64,000 nucleotides of DNA. Origin: Sycobia sp. Sy_11 (taxonomy: Eukaryota > Arthropoda > Insecta > Hymenoptera > Epichrysomallidae). A model generated the notes under the pieces. It had not been told where the DNA came from. It saw only the letters and a list, made by a program, of their open reading frames with translations, and made no database searches. Location of the stretch: NCBI GenBank assembly GCA_018907035.1, contig JACCIC010000207.1:672501-736500 (forward strand). The letters run 5' to 3'. Shown piece by piece: positions 11,537-23,210 of the stretch. The position numbers and the translations under genes are program-made. The first letter of the stretch is position 1. Each line of letters opens with the position of its first letter.

Positions 11537-12493
11537 TGTGACGAGGAACGCAAGCACTGCGTGCGCCTACCTTCCCCGTCCCGTTGCTCTCTCTCTAGCC
11601 GTAGCATGTACATATTTATCTGTATATTTATATGTAGAAATGTTTATATGTTGCAGGCCGACGCACAACCACCGGCGGAGAGGTAAGTGAGAGAGAGAGC
11701 GGGGAGTGGGGAGAGACAGCCACGCGCGCGAATATGACAGAAAGAAAGAGAGCCGCGAGGAGAAAACAACGCGTACCGGCCCTCTACACACGTCGTCCGT
11801 GTCCCTTTTTTTTCCGGTTGCTAAAGCCGTGCCGCGACGGATCGTGTGTGGGAACCTACCTTGTGTTCCAAGGTTCCCCTCCGCCTCGTACCTCGTCCTC
11901 GGGGAGAGTGCCCGGTAACGCGCTCGTGGTGCTACAGTGGTGCAAGGGTGTGTAGTGTACCCGCGCCGAATACGAGCTCGAGCGAACGAATTCTCGTCCG
12001 CCCCATCTACGCGGAATAACCGCCCCATCCCGGAGGTCAACGTCACCGCCGCCCCCGGCAAAGGAAGGCGCTGTTGCGCTTCGAGAACGCGCTGCGAGAC
12101 CTGCGGGTTCCGGCTCTCTGTAAGTGGCAGCTACTTTTCTCTCTCTCTCTCTCTCTCTTCCCGAACGCCCCGCGCGCCGTCGCCTCGGCGACCCTCGGCC
12201 TGCGTCCCGCACGCCTCGTATATAGGCGCTGCATTGTGTGTGTACCTTTGGCGCCGCGTCATTAAATCGTATTTAAATTTTAATTATCTGTCTTATTTTT
12301 CTTTTCCATTATCATCAAGTGTGCTCTATTAGCCATCCTATTCCACGCGCCGTCCCACAACGCGATATTTCGCCCTTCGCGGACCGCCCCTCTCCCTCGC
12401 CGAAATCCTTCGGGGCTAAGCCCAGCCGGGCACAGATTTGCAACGGCCGTGCCCGCCGTCCTCGTGCTCGAGGCGGACACGCGCACCGTTACA
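11537..12493 (+). repeat. Gypsy-2 5' LTR
   Basis: Begins TGTGACGAGGAACG and ends GCGCACCGTTACA. It is much richer in GC than the surroundings. A TATA-like TATATAGG near 12220 could be the promoter. A CT microsatellite lies at about 12138-12160. Nearly identical to 19810-20765. Confidence 0.96.
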
Positions 12494-12505
12494 TGGCGCC
12501 CAACG
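12494..12505 (+). other. Primer-binding site (tRNA-Lys type)
   Basis: TGGCGCCCAACG starts directly after the LTR. It equals the first 12 nt of the PBS known for tRNA-Lys1,2-primed retroelements. The tRNA assignment comes from memory of that PBS class. Confidence 0.8.
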
Positions 12506-12713
12506 CGATCTCGGGATCGCACTTTATATAAGAATATTTCATATATCTTTATATATCTTAGTACATATATACATTTTATAATATATATGTAATAATATAT
12601 TGTATTATAGTGCCCCGGCGAATATTCGCAAGTGACGCGGATGCGCGAAAACAACTTAATAATTTTATTATATTGAAAATTATAATATTACAGAGTGCGA
12701 ACGCACAGCACAT

Positions 12714-12755
12714 CGCGAGTGTTTACGTTGCGAGCTCGTAGATGTAAACACTCTC
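12714..12755 (+). promoter_or_regulatory. Hairpin in the Gypsy-2 leader
   Basis: GAGTGTTTAC (12717-12726) pairs perfectly with GTAAACACTC (12744-12753) around a 17-nt loop, and outer CG pairs extend it. It is a candidate RNA packaging or dimerisation element; function is inferred. Confidence 0.5.
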
Positions 12756-13369
12756 GAAGTCGGCCAAGGCCAACGGCAATTCGGCGAAAGCGGCTGAAAA
12801 GCAGCACAAATGAAATATAATGCCGAATACGGTAATATAATATTTGTGCAGTTTTTCAAGCAAAACTAATTTTAAGTTAAATAGACACATATACATTAAT
12901 TTATATAATACTTATATATATATTAATTAGATGTAACTTTAAAATTTAGCTTAAACTAAATATGTGAATTCCATCTAAGCTAAACTAAAATTAATCAATA
13001 ATTAATTTTTAAGATAGCGTAATATGAAAATATAACTGATATAAATAGATTCACATTCGCCATTATAATATAATAATAAAATTTTCGCCGTTACAGGCAT
13101 AAGGAACATTTAGTGTAAATTAAATATAATTAAAAGTTCTCTTCATTACACATAGTCGACTATAAATAGCGAAGTCAGCGATCTGTGTATACTCACATAC
13201 ACACACCACCGCGACTCTACGCTGTACATACAGTGTACATGCGACTAACGCAAATTTTTCTTTGCTCTCAATTTAATTTGATCAAAATTGATTATTCCCT
13301 TTATGGTTTTCGCTTTCGGATCTTCATTTTGATATTGTAATATCTCTAATATTTTTGCAGTATAATTTA

Positions 13370-13640
13370 AAAATTAAAAATTTTTTTTTGAAAACTAAAA
13401 ATTAAAAATTTTTTTTTCTTTCCGAAAACTAAAAATTAAAAATTTTTTTTTGAAAACTAAAATTAAATTTTTTTTAATTTTTTTTTTCTTCCTTTTTTTT
13501 GAAAACGAAAAATTGAAAATTTTTTTTTTTTGTGAAAACTAAAAATTTAAAATTTTTGTTTTTTTTCGAAAACCAAAAATTAAAGTTTTTTTGGAAAACT
13601 GTAAAATAAAAATTTTTTTGTAGAAGTTATAAAAGAACTA
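13370..13640 (+). repeat. Degenerate ~30-35 bp tandem A/T repeat in leader
   Basis: Seven or so units start with GAAAACTAAAAATT and end in a T-run (units begin near 13390, 13424, 13453, 13500, 13534, 13568, 13597). A-rich and T-rich halves could pair within or between units. Confidence 0.7.
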
Positions 13641-14090
13641 AAAATAAACTATATTTTTATTTTTTTTGTTTTTTTTTGTGTTTTCCTTTTTTTCTTTATA
13701 TTTTTATATTTTTTTTTACATTGCTTAAAAAATATAAAAGGAAAAACTATTACAATTTCAAAATAAATCTTTTTTGGAAAATCGAATCCGAAAACCGAAA
13801 TAAGAACTTTGGAAAAATTTTTGGTAAATTTTTTGATAATTTTTGAAAATTGTTGAATTCTTTTTCTCTTATATTTTCTGTTTTTTTTTGCGTCAGTCGC
13901 CCCTAATTTTTGCGTTTTCGCCCTCGCACTCCACTATCTCTTGAGATTGCCGGCTTTTAATTATTTGCTTTTAATTATTTAATCGAAAACTTTGGCTGTA
14001 ACGCTCTATTTTTCTCACGTTGTATATTTTTTTTTCTTTTTCCGTTTGTTCGTTTGTCTTCTTCTAATTTTCAACGAAAAGAAATAAAAG

Positions 14091-16055
14091 ATGGCAAATC
14101 CGCCAAACGAATTTAACGACTGGCTTCAAAGCCTATGTGAGGAAGAAACAAACCTAATTACAGCGGAACTAGAATTAAAAAATGAGGGTTCCCCATTTCA
14201 AAGGGCTGCTAGGCTATACCATAGACTAGCGGGAAATTATAGCCCAGGAGATTTTGTGGAATGCGAGAGTGACAGTGATAGTATAAAAACACGCACGCGA
14301 AGAGATAAAAATCTGTTAAAGATAATCGTCACCTCGACAATGCGCGACGCAACAAAAACTTATATTTTGGATCGAATGGAAGCGACGTACGCCGAACAAG
14401 CGAACGAATCAGCTGACATACAGCAGGCTCGGGAAATTTACCCGAGCACAGATCAAAGAAATATAACAACAGCTGTCGATCACCAAATACAAAATCTGAT
14501 CGACTTCAATTTGGCCGAGATGAACAGGCATGAACCGCTCGCATGGAGCACTGCCAACGAATCGCCGATTCAGGCAGCCACCACGAGCGTAATTACGCCT
14601 CCCGACTTGGGTGTCACGAATGACACCACACGTCGAACCCAAGTCGCATCTCAGGCGACAAATACAACAGTCGAGCCTCAACCGACTGACCTCGAAAACC
14701 ATGTAAACCTTCGTCAGGGATTACATGGCCTGCAAAATATGCTGCAAACTTGGATGCAACACCAAAGCTGCACTGTCCAAGATTTGCAGCAGAGGCAAAG
14801 TGAGATGCACGCTACGCTAGCCAGCATCCAGCAGCAGCTGCAGAAGTCGGCGCGATGCGACCGTGTCACTTTCCAAGACACGTACGATCTGCAATACGTG
14901 GAAAGTGACAAAAACCTCAACAATAATAGGTTTGTAGGGTCGACCGGCGAGCCTACGTTTTCGGCTCCTTGCCACCCTCGGTACCAAGGGCCTGGAAGGG
15001 GGGGACATCACATGGATCGAGATGTGATGAGCTCGCCCACGAATACAACGCGATCAACGCTGTCAAGCACCTTGGCCCAGCGCACGGATATTGGTAAGAC
15101 CGTGCGCCAATGGAAAATTAGATTCAATGGTGCCAAGGGGAAAAGTGTAGAAGAATTTCTGCAAAGGATCGCGGAATGTCGCAGGTTGACACCGCTCACG
15201 GACGAGGACATGCTCAATGCCATGACGGAGCTCCTCGACGGTGTCGCCCTGCATTGGTACCGTCTATCTCGGAAGGACTGGACCACGTGGCAAGAGTTCT
15301 GCCACGCAGCCCGGAGCTGCTACGGCGTCGATCGACGCTTCCAAGCTGAGCTAATCAGCGAAGCGCAGCGGCGTACGCAGGCGAAGCGCGAGCCAGCACG
15401 TGACTACGTGTTTTGTTTGTTAACGATTCTCAATCGGTTCGAAGAACCATGGTCGGACGACAAGCAACTCGCCCTGATCTACCGTAATCTACTCCCGGAG
15501 ATACAGAAGTTAGTTCCGCGGGAGAAGATTACGAGCGTCAATCGGCTAATCGAGCTTGCTCGAGAGGCCGAATGCGTCCTCGATGCGGAGCGAAATTATA
15601 AGCCACCGCCATAACCTGAGGACTGCATAATGCCCGAAGTGGCCTTCCATGCGGCCGACACGTCTCGAACGCGCTCGAAACCAAAGATCGCGGCCGTGGA
15701 CGTGAAGCTGCCCAACTTCAAAGCTCTGGTGCGAGAAGTTTTACAAGAGGCTGGCTTTAGAGCCACCTCACCTGATTTAGAGGCGCCAGGCGTCGCAGCC
15801 CTTACCCCAAAGAGGAGCGGTCGCGATTCACGCCCGAGGTCGCCGCGTACAGGAAAAACCAGAGCGTCGACCTCACCTAAGTCGGAGAGGAAGCCCTTCT
15901 TCAAAGGAAAGCTGGTGCATGAGCCCCTCAGTGACAAGAACAAAGGTCGGACAGCAGGTCCTGATCCGCGGTTCTTGTGCTGGGGCTGTAGTTGGCCTGG
16001 CCACACCTTGCGCAGCTGTCCCGAGTGTTCGGGAAATGCGAAAAAGGGCAAGTAA
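14091..16055 (+). pseudogene. Gypsy-2 Gag, interrupted by an in-frame stop
   Basis: The start is the first ATG after the leader (MANPPNEFNDW). Residues 1-340 are polar and Gln-rich. Residues about 345-500 form a retrotransposon Gag (capsid) domain, with GAKGKSVEEFLQRI, LDGVALHWYR and ILNRFEEPW. TAA at 15612-15614 ends the first part (507 aa), but the same frame is open again through 16055. That part holds a basic linker and one CCHC zinc knuckle, CWGCSWPGHTLRSC. The nucleocapsid is therefore separated from capsid by a single nonsense codon. The final codons overlap pol in the -1 frame. Confidence 0.9.
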
Positions 16056-16819
16056 TTGAGGTCCAACTCGCCCCTACGCTCCGTGAGACCTCTGAAGACC
16101 AGCATGCAGCTGCGAGGACACAGGGTAATGATGATTGCCCCCTCCTGTCTGTAAAGGAGGAGCATCACGACCGTGACTCCGCTGACTCAGCCACAAGTGT
16201 CGACCCCGATCGGTATTCACGATGGTGGGTACAGGTAGGCATAGGCGAGTTTCGCATTCATGCACTGCTTGATGCAGGGGCTGCTCGTACAGCTCTCGGA
16301 GCAATCGGCCTGCAGATTGCATCTGCCCTCGGTCGTCTAGTTCGACCCTTTCCTGGATCTGGCGCTCGACTCGCCACGGGAAAAATTGAGCCGATAATAG
16401 GCCAGGTGGCCCTTCCGTTTGCCATAGCAGACGTGGAAATGGAGCTAGACGTCATCATAATTCCAGACTTGGAAAATGACTGTCTGCTCGGTGCAGACTT
16501 CTACCGCGCCTTCAATGCGGTCATCCACCCGCGCGACAACACCATGTCGATCGAGGGTGCTGCGGATTTCGTTCTGTTACAACTCTGCACCGTCTCAGTT
16601 ACCTCGGCGTATTCGCTTGCCTCTATAGGCTTGGCCGATATTGACGATAGTCAACGCCGAGCTCTCGAGGAACTCCTCGACCGGATGCTGCCTCCGGCTG
16701 ATCAGCCTCTGGGCTGCACGCATCTGACCGACCACGTGATCGATGTCGGCGATGCTAAGCCGATTAAGCAGCGTTATTATCCGGTCTCTCAGAAGATAGA
16801 GCTGGAAATGCATGCGTAA
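15992..16819 (+). pseudogene. Gypsy-2 protease, N-terminal part of Pol
   Basis: This frame is -1 relative to gag and overlaps its end. A GAAAAAG run at 16040-16046 just before the gag stop is a plausible slippage site. The retropepsin motif reads LLDAGAART where D-S/T-G is expected, an unusual active site. IIIPDLENDCLLGADFYRAF matches the second conserved protease segment. The linker to RT (DQPLGCTHLTDHVIDVG, then IKQRYYPVS) follows. TAA at 16817-16819 breaks the frame just before RT, which continues in the same frame. Confidence 0.85.
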
Positions 16820-16828
16820 GTTCGCAAG

Positions 16829-19579
16829 ATGCTTGATCAGGGCGTAATTCGCAGATCAACCAGCGAATGGTCTAGCCCCGTCGTGATGGTTCGCAAGAGC
16901 GATGGGAGCTACCGATTCTGTGTGGACTATCGCAAATTGAATTCCGTGTCCAAGGTCAGCGCGTACCCGCTTCCTTACATGGACGGAATCTTACGGAAAC
17001 TGAGAAATGCGCGATACATCTCCACACTGGACCTCAGCAGCGCCTACCTCGATGATGTGATCATCGCTACGGAGAGCTTTGACGAGCACCTCAGGTGGCT
17101 CGAGCATATCCTGAGACGGATTTCCGATGCCGGCTTGACCATCAATCGGCAGAAGAGTAAATTCAGACTCGCGGAGGTACGGTTCCTCGGCGTCCTCGTG
17201 GATCGTGACGGTTTTCGACCCGATCCGGATAAGATTGCACCAATCTTGACTTACGCCGCACCAAAGAACCTGAAGCAGCTCCGTAGGTTTTTAGGCCTTG
17301 CGTCCTGGTATCGCAAGTTCTTAGAGAACTTCGCAACGCTTGCTGAGCCTCTCACCCGATTAACCAAGAAGAACATCAAGTACCATTGGGGAGAAGAGCA
17401 ACAGCAAGCCTTCGAACAAATCCGGGCGCTCGTCGCATCTGCACCCGTCCTTTCTCGACCGTCGTTTGGAGAAACGTTCGTCATCCAAACGGACGCCAGC
17501 GACTCGGGACTAGGTGCCGTGCTCACGCAAGCTGTTGATGGCGAGGAGCGCGTGCTCTCCTACGCTAGTCGCACGATGACGGCGGCTGAGCGTAACTATT
17601 CGGTCACCGAACGTGAGTGCCTCGCCGTGCTATGGGCTGTGCGTAAATTCCGCCCGTACGTCGAGGGCTATCACTTCCAGGTGATAACCGATCACAGCAG
17701 CCTTCGTTGGCTGCACTCATTGCGCAACCCCACGGGCAGACTCGCCCGTTGGGCCTTGGAATTGCAGGGATACGACTACGAAGTCATCCATCGGAAAGGT
17801 ACCTTGAATTGCGTACCAGACGCCCTCTCTCGTTTGTACGAAGACGAGCCGACCTGCGAAGTCGCCTCCCTCGGCGTCACCGATGTGCAAGACCCCTGGT
17901 ATTTGCGCCTTCGTAAGAAAGTGGTGAGCGATCCGACCAACCTCCCATGGTGGAAAGTCGTTGGGCAGCGACTATACTACTACCGTCCCGATCCTGCCGT
18001 CGAAGATTTAGTAGACGACCAGGATGCGTGGAAGTTAGTAGTGCCTAAAGAAGATCGTCGTACCGTTCTGCATGAATGTCATGAGGAGCCCACAGCTGGT
18101 CATTTCGGACGCCATAAAACATATGACCGAATTGCACGATCATACTATTGGCCATCTATGCACAAAGATGTGACACAATTTGTCCGTGACTGCACCGTGT
18201 GCCAACAATGTAAGGTACAGCAGACTGCACCAGCTGGCCTGATGGGCCATCGAACGGTCACTCGCCCTTGGGAAATAGTAGCTGGAGATGTGATGGGTCC
18301 ATTTCCGCGATCTACCCGGGGATACGAGTATTTGCTCGTCTTCATGGATCTATTCACTCGCTGGGTAGAATGTATCCCCATCAGAAAGGCGAATGCGCAA
18401 ACGATTCGCCGCGAGTTGAAAGATCGCGTATTTTTACGCTTTGGTACGCCCGAAGTATTCCTATCGGACAATGGCACCGAATTTCGTAATAAAATCATTG
18501 AGAAATTCCTTATGGAGCGTGGGGTGGAGCATTCCACGATACCTCTTTATCACGCTCAAGCCAATCCGGTAGAGAGGGTTAATAGGACTCTGAAGACCGC
18601 GATAATCGCCTTCATTGAGGAGTCTCACAGTACTTGGGATGCGCACATCGCCGAGCTGATGTTCGCGTACAATACATCCGTACAAGACTCCATTGGCGTA
18701 AGTCCGGCCTTCCTTAACACGGGTCGTCACCCCTCAGCCCCTGGCACACATCGTCGCCAGGAGGAGCAGCGCGCACAGATTGCGCAAGAAGAGGCTGCTC
18801 TACAACATTGGAAAGAGCGCATGGAGAAATTATCTGATCTCCATCTAAAGGCAGCGGAAAACTCGCAGAAAGCGCAGGCAAAGCAAGCTCGCTATTATAA
18901 TGCGAGACGTCGCGACGTGCATTACGCGGTTGGCGATCGCGTATGGCGGCGTAATCGCATCCTCTCGTCAGGCATACAGGGCGTCAGCGCCAAACTGGCC
19001 CCAAAATTCGACGGGCCCTTTACCATCACGGAGAAACTCGGCACGAATGTTTATCGACTGGTCGACTCTACGGGAAGAGATGCTGGTAAGCATCACGTCG
19101 CCGACCTGAAGCCCTACCATCGAGATCACGACCCCGAAGATGATAGCAGTTCCGACACGGAAGAGCCTTCGGGCGAAGAGCGTGACTGCGATGCGTCGAA
19201 TTGTAATGTCGAGGCGAGCGAGCGAATCCGCATTGTAACACCACTGGTGAGCGTACGGCGCCCCGACGACGCGCCTCATTGTAATTCCGATACAAGCGTG
19301 CGAAGCGATACCCCCGCGGGCAATGCCACGCGATCTAAGACCGATATCGCACCGCGTAGATTAAGGAGGCCGCGTAGGACGCGAATCGTAACCCGTCGAA
19401 GAACCCAAGTGCGAGCCCCTGCGGAGCCCGATAACAGCGGAGCCGCCTGCCAGAACGACGTGCACCTGGTGAGGCGAAAAGTAGGTCGCCCCAGGAAGAG
19501 CGGACGCTCAACCCCGCCGCGGGACCAATCTCCCCGCCGCACTCGGGCCCAAGCCCGCGCCCATCAACGGGCCGACTAA
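16829..19579 (+). pseudogene. Gypsy-2 RT (internally deleted), RNase H and integrase
   Basis: Order: RT fingers (SSPVVMVRKSDGSYRFCVD), ISTLDLSSAY, then directly LDDVIIATESF. About 58 residues of palm between the first Asp motif and YLDD are missing compared with Gypsy-1, in frame. RNase H looks whole (FVIQTDASDSGLGAVL, TERECLAVLWAV, VITDHSSLRWL). The integrase has an HHCC finger (HECHEEPTAGH..CTVCQQC), core Asp in AGDVMGPFP and LSDNGTEF, Glu in NPVERVNR, and a GPF-type C-terminal domain (KFDGPFTITEKLG). A basic Arg-rich tail ends the protein. An upstream in-frame stop and the RT gap make it non-autonomous. Confidence 0.92.
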
Positions 19580-19809
19580 CTTCGATTCTTGACTGGCGCC
19601 GTTATTGACGGAGGAACACCGGCGATTGTTACCTCCAAAAACAACTGCGTCTAGGGAAGAGAGTTCTTTACCCGTCCTTACTTATCCCAGTGATCCTCAG
19701 CGGTAGACCGCAGCCACCCCGTTCCTCATCCTGACACGATGGTCGATCCGAGAGAGAGATGTTGGGTCGAGCTGTCACGCTTCGGCTACCAGCGTCTGGA
19801 GGGGTGGCG
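19580..19809 (+). other. Gypsy-2 3' untranslated region with polypurine-like tract
   Basis: Short stretch between the pol stop and the 3' LTR. The last bases before the LTR, GGAGGGGTGGCG, are purine-rich and may serve as plus-strand primer. Confidence 0.6.
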
Positions 19810-20765
19810 TGTGACGAGGAACGAAAGCACTGCGTGCGCCTGCCTTCCCCGTCCCGTTGCTCTCTCTCTAGCCGTAGCATGTACATATTTATCTGTATAT
19901 TTATATGTAGAAATGTTTATATGTTGCAGGCCGACGCACAACCACCGGCGGAGAGGTAAGTGAGATAGAGAGCGGGGAGTGGGGAGAGACAGCCACGCGC
20001 GCGAATATGACAGAAAGAAAGAGAGCCGCGAGGAGAAAACAACGCGTACCGGCCCTCTACACACGTCGTCCATGTCCCTTTTTTTCCGGTTGCTAAAGCC
20101 GTGCCGCGACGGATCGTGTGTGGGAACCTACCTTGTGTTCCAAGGTTCCCCTCCGCCTCGTACCTCGTCCTCGGGGAGAGTGCCCGGTAACGCGCTCGTG
20201 GTGCTACAGTGGTGCAAGGGTGTGTAGTGTACCCGCGCCAAATACGAGCTCGAGCGGACGAATTCTCGTCCGCCCCATCTACGCGGAATAACCGCCCCAT
20301 CCCGGAGGTCAACGTCATCGCCGCCCCCGGCAAAGGAAGGCGCTGTTGCGTTTCGAGAACGCGCTGCGAGACCTGCGGGTTCCGGCTCTCTGTAAGTGGC
20401 AGCTCCTTTTCTCTCTCTCTCTCTCTCTCTTCCCGAACGCCCCGCGCGCCGTCGCCTCGGCGACCCTCGGCCTGCGTCCCGCACGCCTCGTATATAGGCG
20501 CTGCATTGTGTGTGTACCTTTGGCGCCGCGTCATTAAATCGTATTTAAATTTTAATTATCTGTCTTATTTTTCTTTTCCATTATCATCAAGTGTGCTCTA
20601 TTAGCCATCCTATTCCACGCGCCGTCCCACAACGCGATATTTCGCCCTTCGCGGACCGCCCCTCTCCCTCGCCGAAATCCTTCGGGGCTAAGCCCAGCCG
20701 GGCACAGATTTTCAACGGCCGTGCCCGCCGTCCTCGTGCTCGAGGCGGACACGCGCACCGTTACA
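19810..20765 (+). repeat. Gypsy-2 3' LTR
   Basis: Same TGTGACGAGG start and GTTACA end as the 5' LTR. Differences I could see include GAACGA for GAACGC near the start, one T fewer in a T-run, and ATTTTCAACGG for ATTTGCAACGG near the end. Confidence 0.96.
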
Positions 20766-20964
20766 ATATATATATTGTAAGTTTTCTACTGTTCAGTTTT
20801 TTGGTTTTGGGTATAAGCGACTCTTTAAATTACTTTATACAATACTCTACAAATATTGTGTTATTATTCTTCCTAATCATTTAAAAGCTCTTCTCTATAA
20901 TGTATTATATTCATAGAATCAAAAATTGTTTCTTTATTATATTTCATAGTCAATTACACATAAA

Positions 20965-21755
20965 TATTGGATTCTTAAAAAAAAGTGAAATCTCTTGAAA
21001 TTACTTTATAAAAAAGTATAAAATACGGCAAGTATGTCATATTGGACATTTAATCATTTAAAAATATTTCTCTATAATGCATTATATTTATATAGATAAT
21101 ATTTTTTCCTCATTAGACTTCACAGTGACACGAAAATATATTTCATTTTTCAAAAAAGTTATAGCCTAAGCTAGTAATAATTTGACTTTCTAGGATTATA
21201 TTCAATTGTTTCTAATTTAAGTAAAAAAAGGTATTAAAATAATTTTTTACATAGTGAAGTCTGTTTAAATATATATGAGTACCAATTCGTGTAATTAATT
21301 ATTACCAATTCAGTAATGTGGGAATTACTACGAAAATATAATTTAAAAATTATTTTGTCATGTACTTGCGGGCCCGTCTTCGCAAAGTTTATGATAATTT
21401 AAATAATTAAAAGAATATTGAAGAACAGTATCTTTTACTGAACATAATTTTATTTAAATGAGAAACAATTGAATATAAACCTGAAATATCATTTTATTAG
21501 TAGCTTATTTATTTTTATTTCTTTTATTTTTTAAAATTACTTTTATTAGTGGCTAAAACTTTGTTTGAAGATTGAAGAATAATTATGTGTGACTGCGAAG
21601 TTTAATTAGGAAAAAATATCATTTATATAAGTACAATTCATTATAGAGAAGAGCATTTAAATGATTAGAATATCTAATACACCATACGTGCCGTATTTTA
21701 TACTTTTTTATAAAGTAATTTCAAGAGATTTCATTTTTTTAAGAATCCAATACTT
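20965..21755. repeat. Imperfect inverted repeat with ~115-bp arms
   Basis: 20966-21075 (TATTGGATTCTTAAAA, then GTATAAAATACGGCA) reappears inverted at about 21641-21755. The spacer is about 565 bp and AT-rich with no coding potential. A half-unit of the left arm (ATCATTTAAAAGCTCTTCTC) also lies at 20875. A related piece (GTCAATTACACATAAAT) occurs near 49511. Likely a fold-back or non-autonomous transposon. Confidence 0.65.
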
Positions 21756-21834
21756 TTTTTAAACTAATTTTAAAGAAATACACAAAACAATTTATAACAC
21801 TGATCAAATTTTTGTTTCCAGCGCTTTGTTTGGA

Positions 21835-22006
21835 ATATCAAGTCTATTTGTGTCAGAAGTGTTGACTATATTGTCGTGACTATATTGTCTTTCCGAAGAT
21901 AATATAGAATCTATATGTCGAAATTTAGAGCAATCGGTTCAGTCGTATTTTGTTTATCGTGTAAAAACAAAAACACGCTTTCTTTTTATAAATTAGTAAG
22001 TATGAT
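21835..22006 (+). repeat. RTE-like 3'-tail repeat, copy at 22 kb
   Basis: Shares AGATAATATAGAATCTATAT, CAATCGGTTCAG and AAAACACGC..TTTATAAATTAGTA with copies at 55902, 61975 and (inverted) 55640. It ends in (ATATG)n, as RTE-class retroposons and their SINEs often do. Class is inferred. Confidence 0.55.
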
Positions 22007-22029
22007 ATGATATGATATGATATACTAAG

Positions 22030-22680
22030 TAATATAATGACAGTCAGACTGTTCTTGTTTATTATCACCCCGAAGAATCTGAAATAAAACTTATTACTAA
22101 AACTACATTACAGTAAAAGTAAAAATAATAGAATAAAATAATAATAAAATACAATGAAATAAAAATCACTTAAATAATATATATATATATATCTATATTA
22201 GTTAAGAACAATCTGACTGCCCACACTACATTATTTTCTCCTTTGGTATCCGACATCTCGAACCGGTACGGTTCATTCTCAGGAACTAAACTGTTTAGTT
22301 CAAATTAAACTAAACTTTAGTTTAAACTAAAAATTTTGGTTTAGACTAAAGTTTAGTTCCTCAGGATGAACGCTAGAGGTTCAAAACGTTGGAGGAAATA
22401 AGTTGGTAGGGTCAGTCTGACTGTCCTTCACTAACATGAAATATAGTTTATTATTTTTATTCTATTTTATTATTATTTTATTTTAATATTTTTAATTTTT
22501 GATGTAATGTATTTTTAGTTATAAGTTTTTTTTTCAGATTCTTCGGGGGGGGGGGGTTATAATAAACAGAACAGTCTGACCATCATTATTTTAGTTAATA
22601 TATTATATTATGAGAAATGTAAGATCGATAAAAATAATAATTAATTTAATTCAAAACAGTCGAAATAAGTCCAATTTTGA
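22030..22680. mobile_element. Penelope-like family B: palindromic pLTR pair
   Basis: Two arms in head-to-head orientation. Each carries GACAGTCAGACTGT, the AGAATCTGAAATAAAAC motif and a T/A-rich part. They meet around GAACTAAACTGTTTAGTTC. Each arm has a degenerate hammerhead core (minus about 22286-22248, plus about 22356-22393). No coding sequence. Confidence 0.7.
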
Positions 22681-23208
22681 ATATTGATTTTGTATTAATT
22701 TAAATTAATAAATTTAGAATATTTAATTTGATTAATCTTGTATTTATCAGTTTCTTTTCTAGAATTGTTGATATTAGAATTAAATTAACATATATTTTTA
22801 TTACTGATTATTTATGCATCCGGTTACAAGGAAAACTTATTCTTGGTGTCGCTATACCAATAAATAGCAGCACCCAGAAACGTACCTGACTGCAGGAAAT
22901 ATCTAACTTATAGCTGATATTTATGGATCAAATTTTAATTGTAGCGCAATCCTATGGATTAAATCAAAGTACATTTTTAAATGGCATACGTGCTCATATG
23001 AAGTTTGCTTATATAAAAGTCTATCATCATTGTATTTGATTATAATGTAGAAAATTTTCTAACCTCATCTCCAAACTGAAATTCGTGGTACTGCCGCACC
23101 ACGTGGTAATAGCTGAATAGATATACAAACCTAGACAACAGTTTTGTAACACGACATTATGATCTGTAGAGCCGAGTATATTATTATACATACATAATAT
23201 ATAAATAT
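22681..23208. other. AT-rich intron sequence, nothing recognised
   Basis: No repeat match or coding potential seen. Confidence 0.5.
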
Positions 23209-23210
23209 TA

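Larger units (their letters stand above)
12506..14090 (+). other. Gypsy-2 long untranslated leader
   Basis: About 1.6 kb between PBS and gag with no long open frame. It contains a strong hairpin (12714-12755) and a run of A/T-rich periodic repeats (about 13370-13640). Such leaders usually carry packaging or translation signals. Confidence 0.75.
11537..20765 (+). mobile_element. Gypsy-2: near-complete young Ty3/Gypsy LTR retrotransposon
   Basis: It is 9,229 bp with two TGT..ACA LTRs (957 and 956 bp), a primer-binding site, a 1.6-kb leader, gag, pol and a short 3' untranslated stretch. It is inserted antisense to the lipase gene, in its 20.8-kb intron, inside a TA tract. ATAT flanks both ends (11533-11536 and 20766-20769) and may be the target duplication. 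By eye the LTRs differ at about 10 substitutions and one 1-bp indel, so insertion is recent. Yet gag and pol each carry an in-frame stop and reverse transcriptase has a large internal deletion. There is no env. Confidence 0.95.

Noticed and set aside
11567..12654. Many overlapping open frames within the 5' LTR (repeated at 19668-20884)
   Set aside because: They repeat in both LTRs, overlap on both strands and show no family resemblance; they come from GC-rich LTR sequence.
11537..20765. Endogenous retrovirus with envelope
   Set aside because: No open frame lies between integrase and the 3' LTR (only about 230 bp), so this is an env-less retrotransposon.
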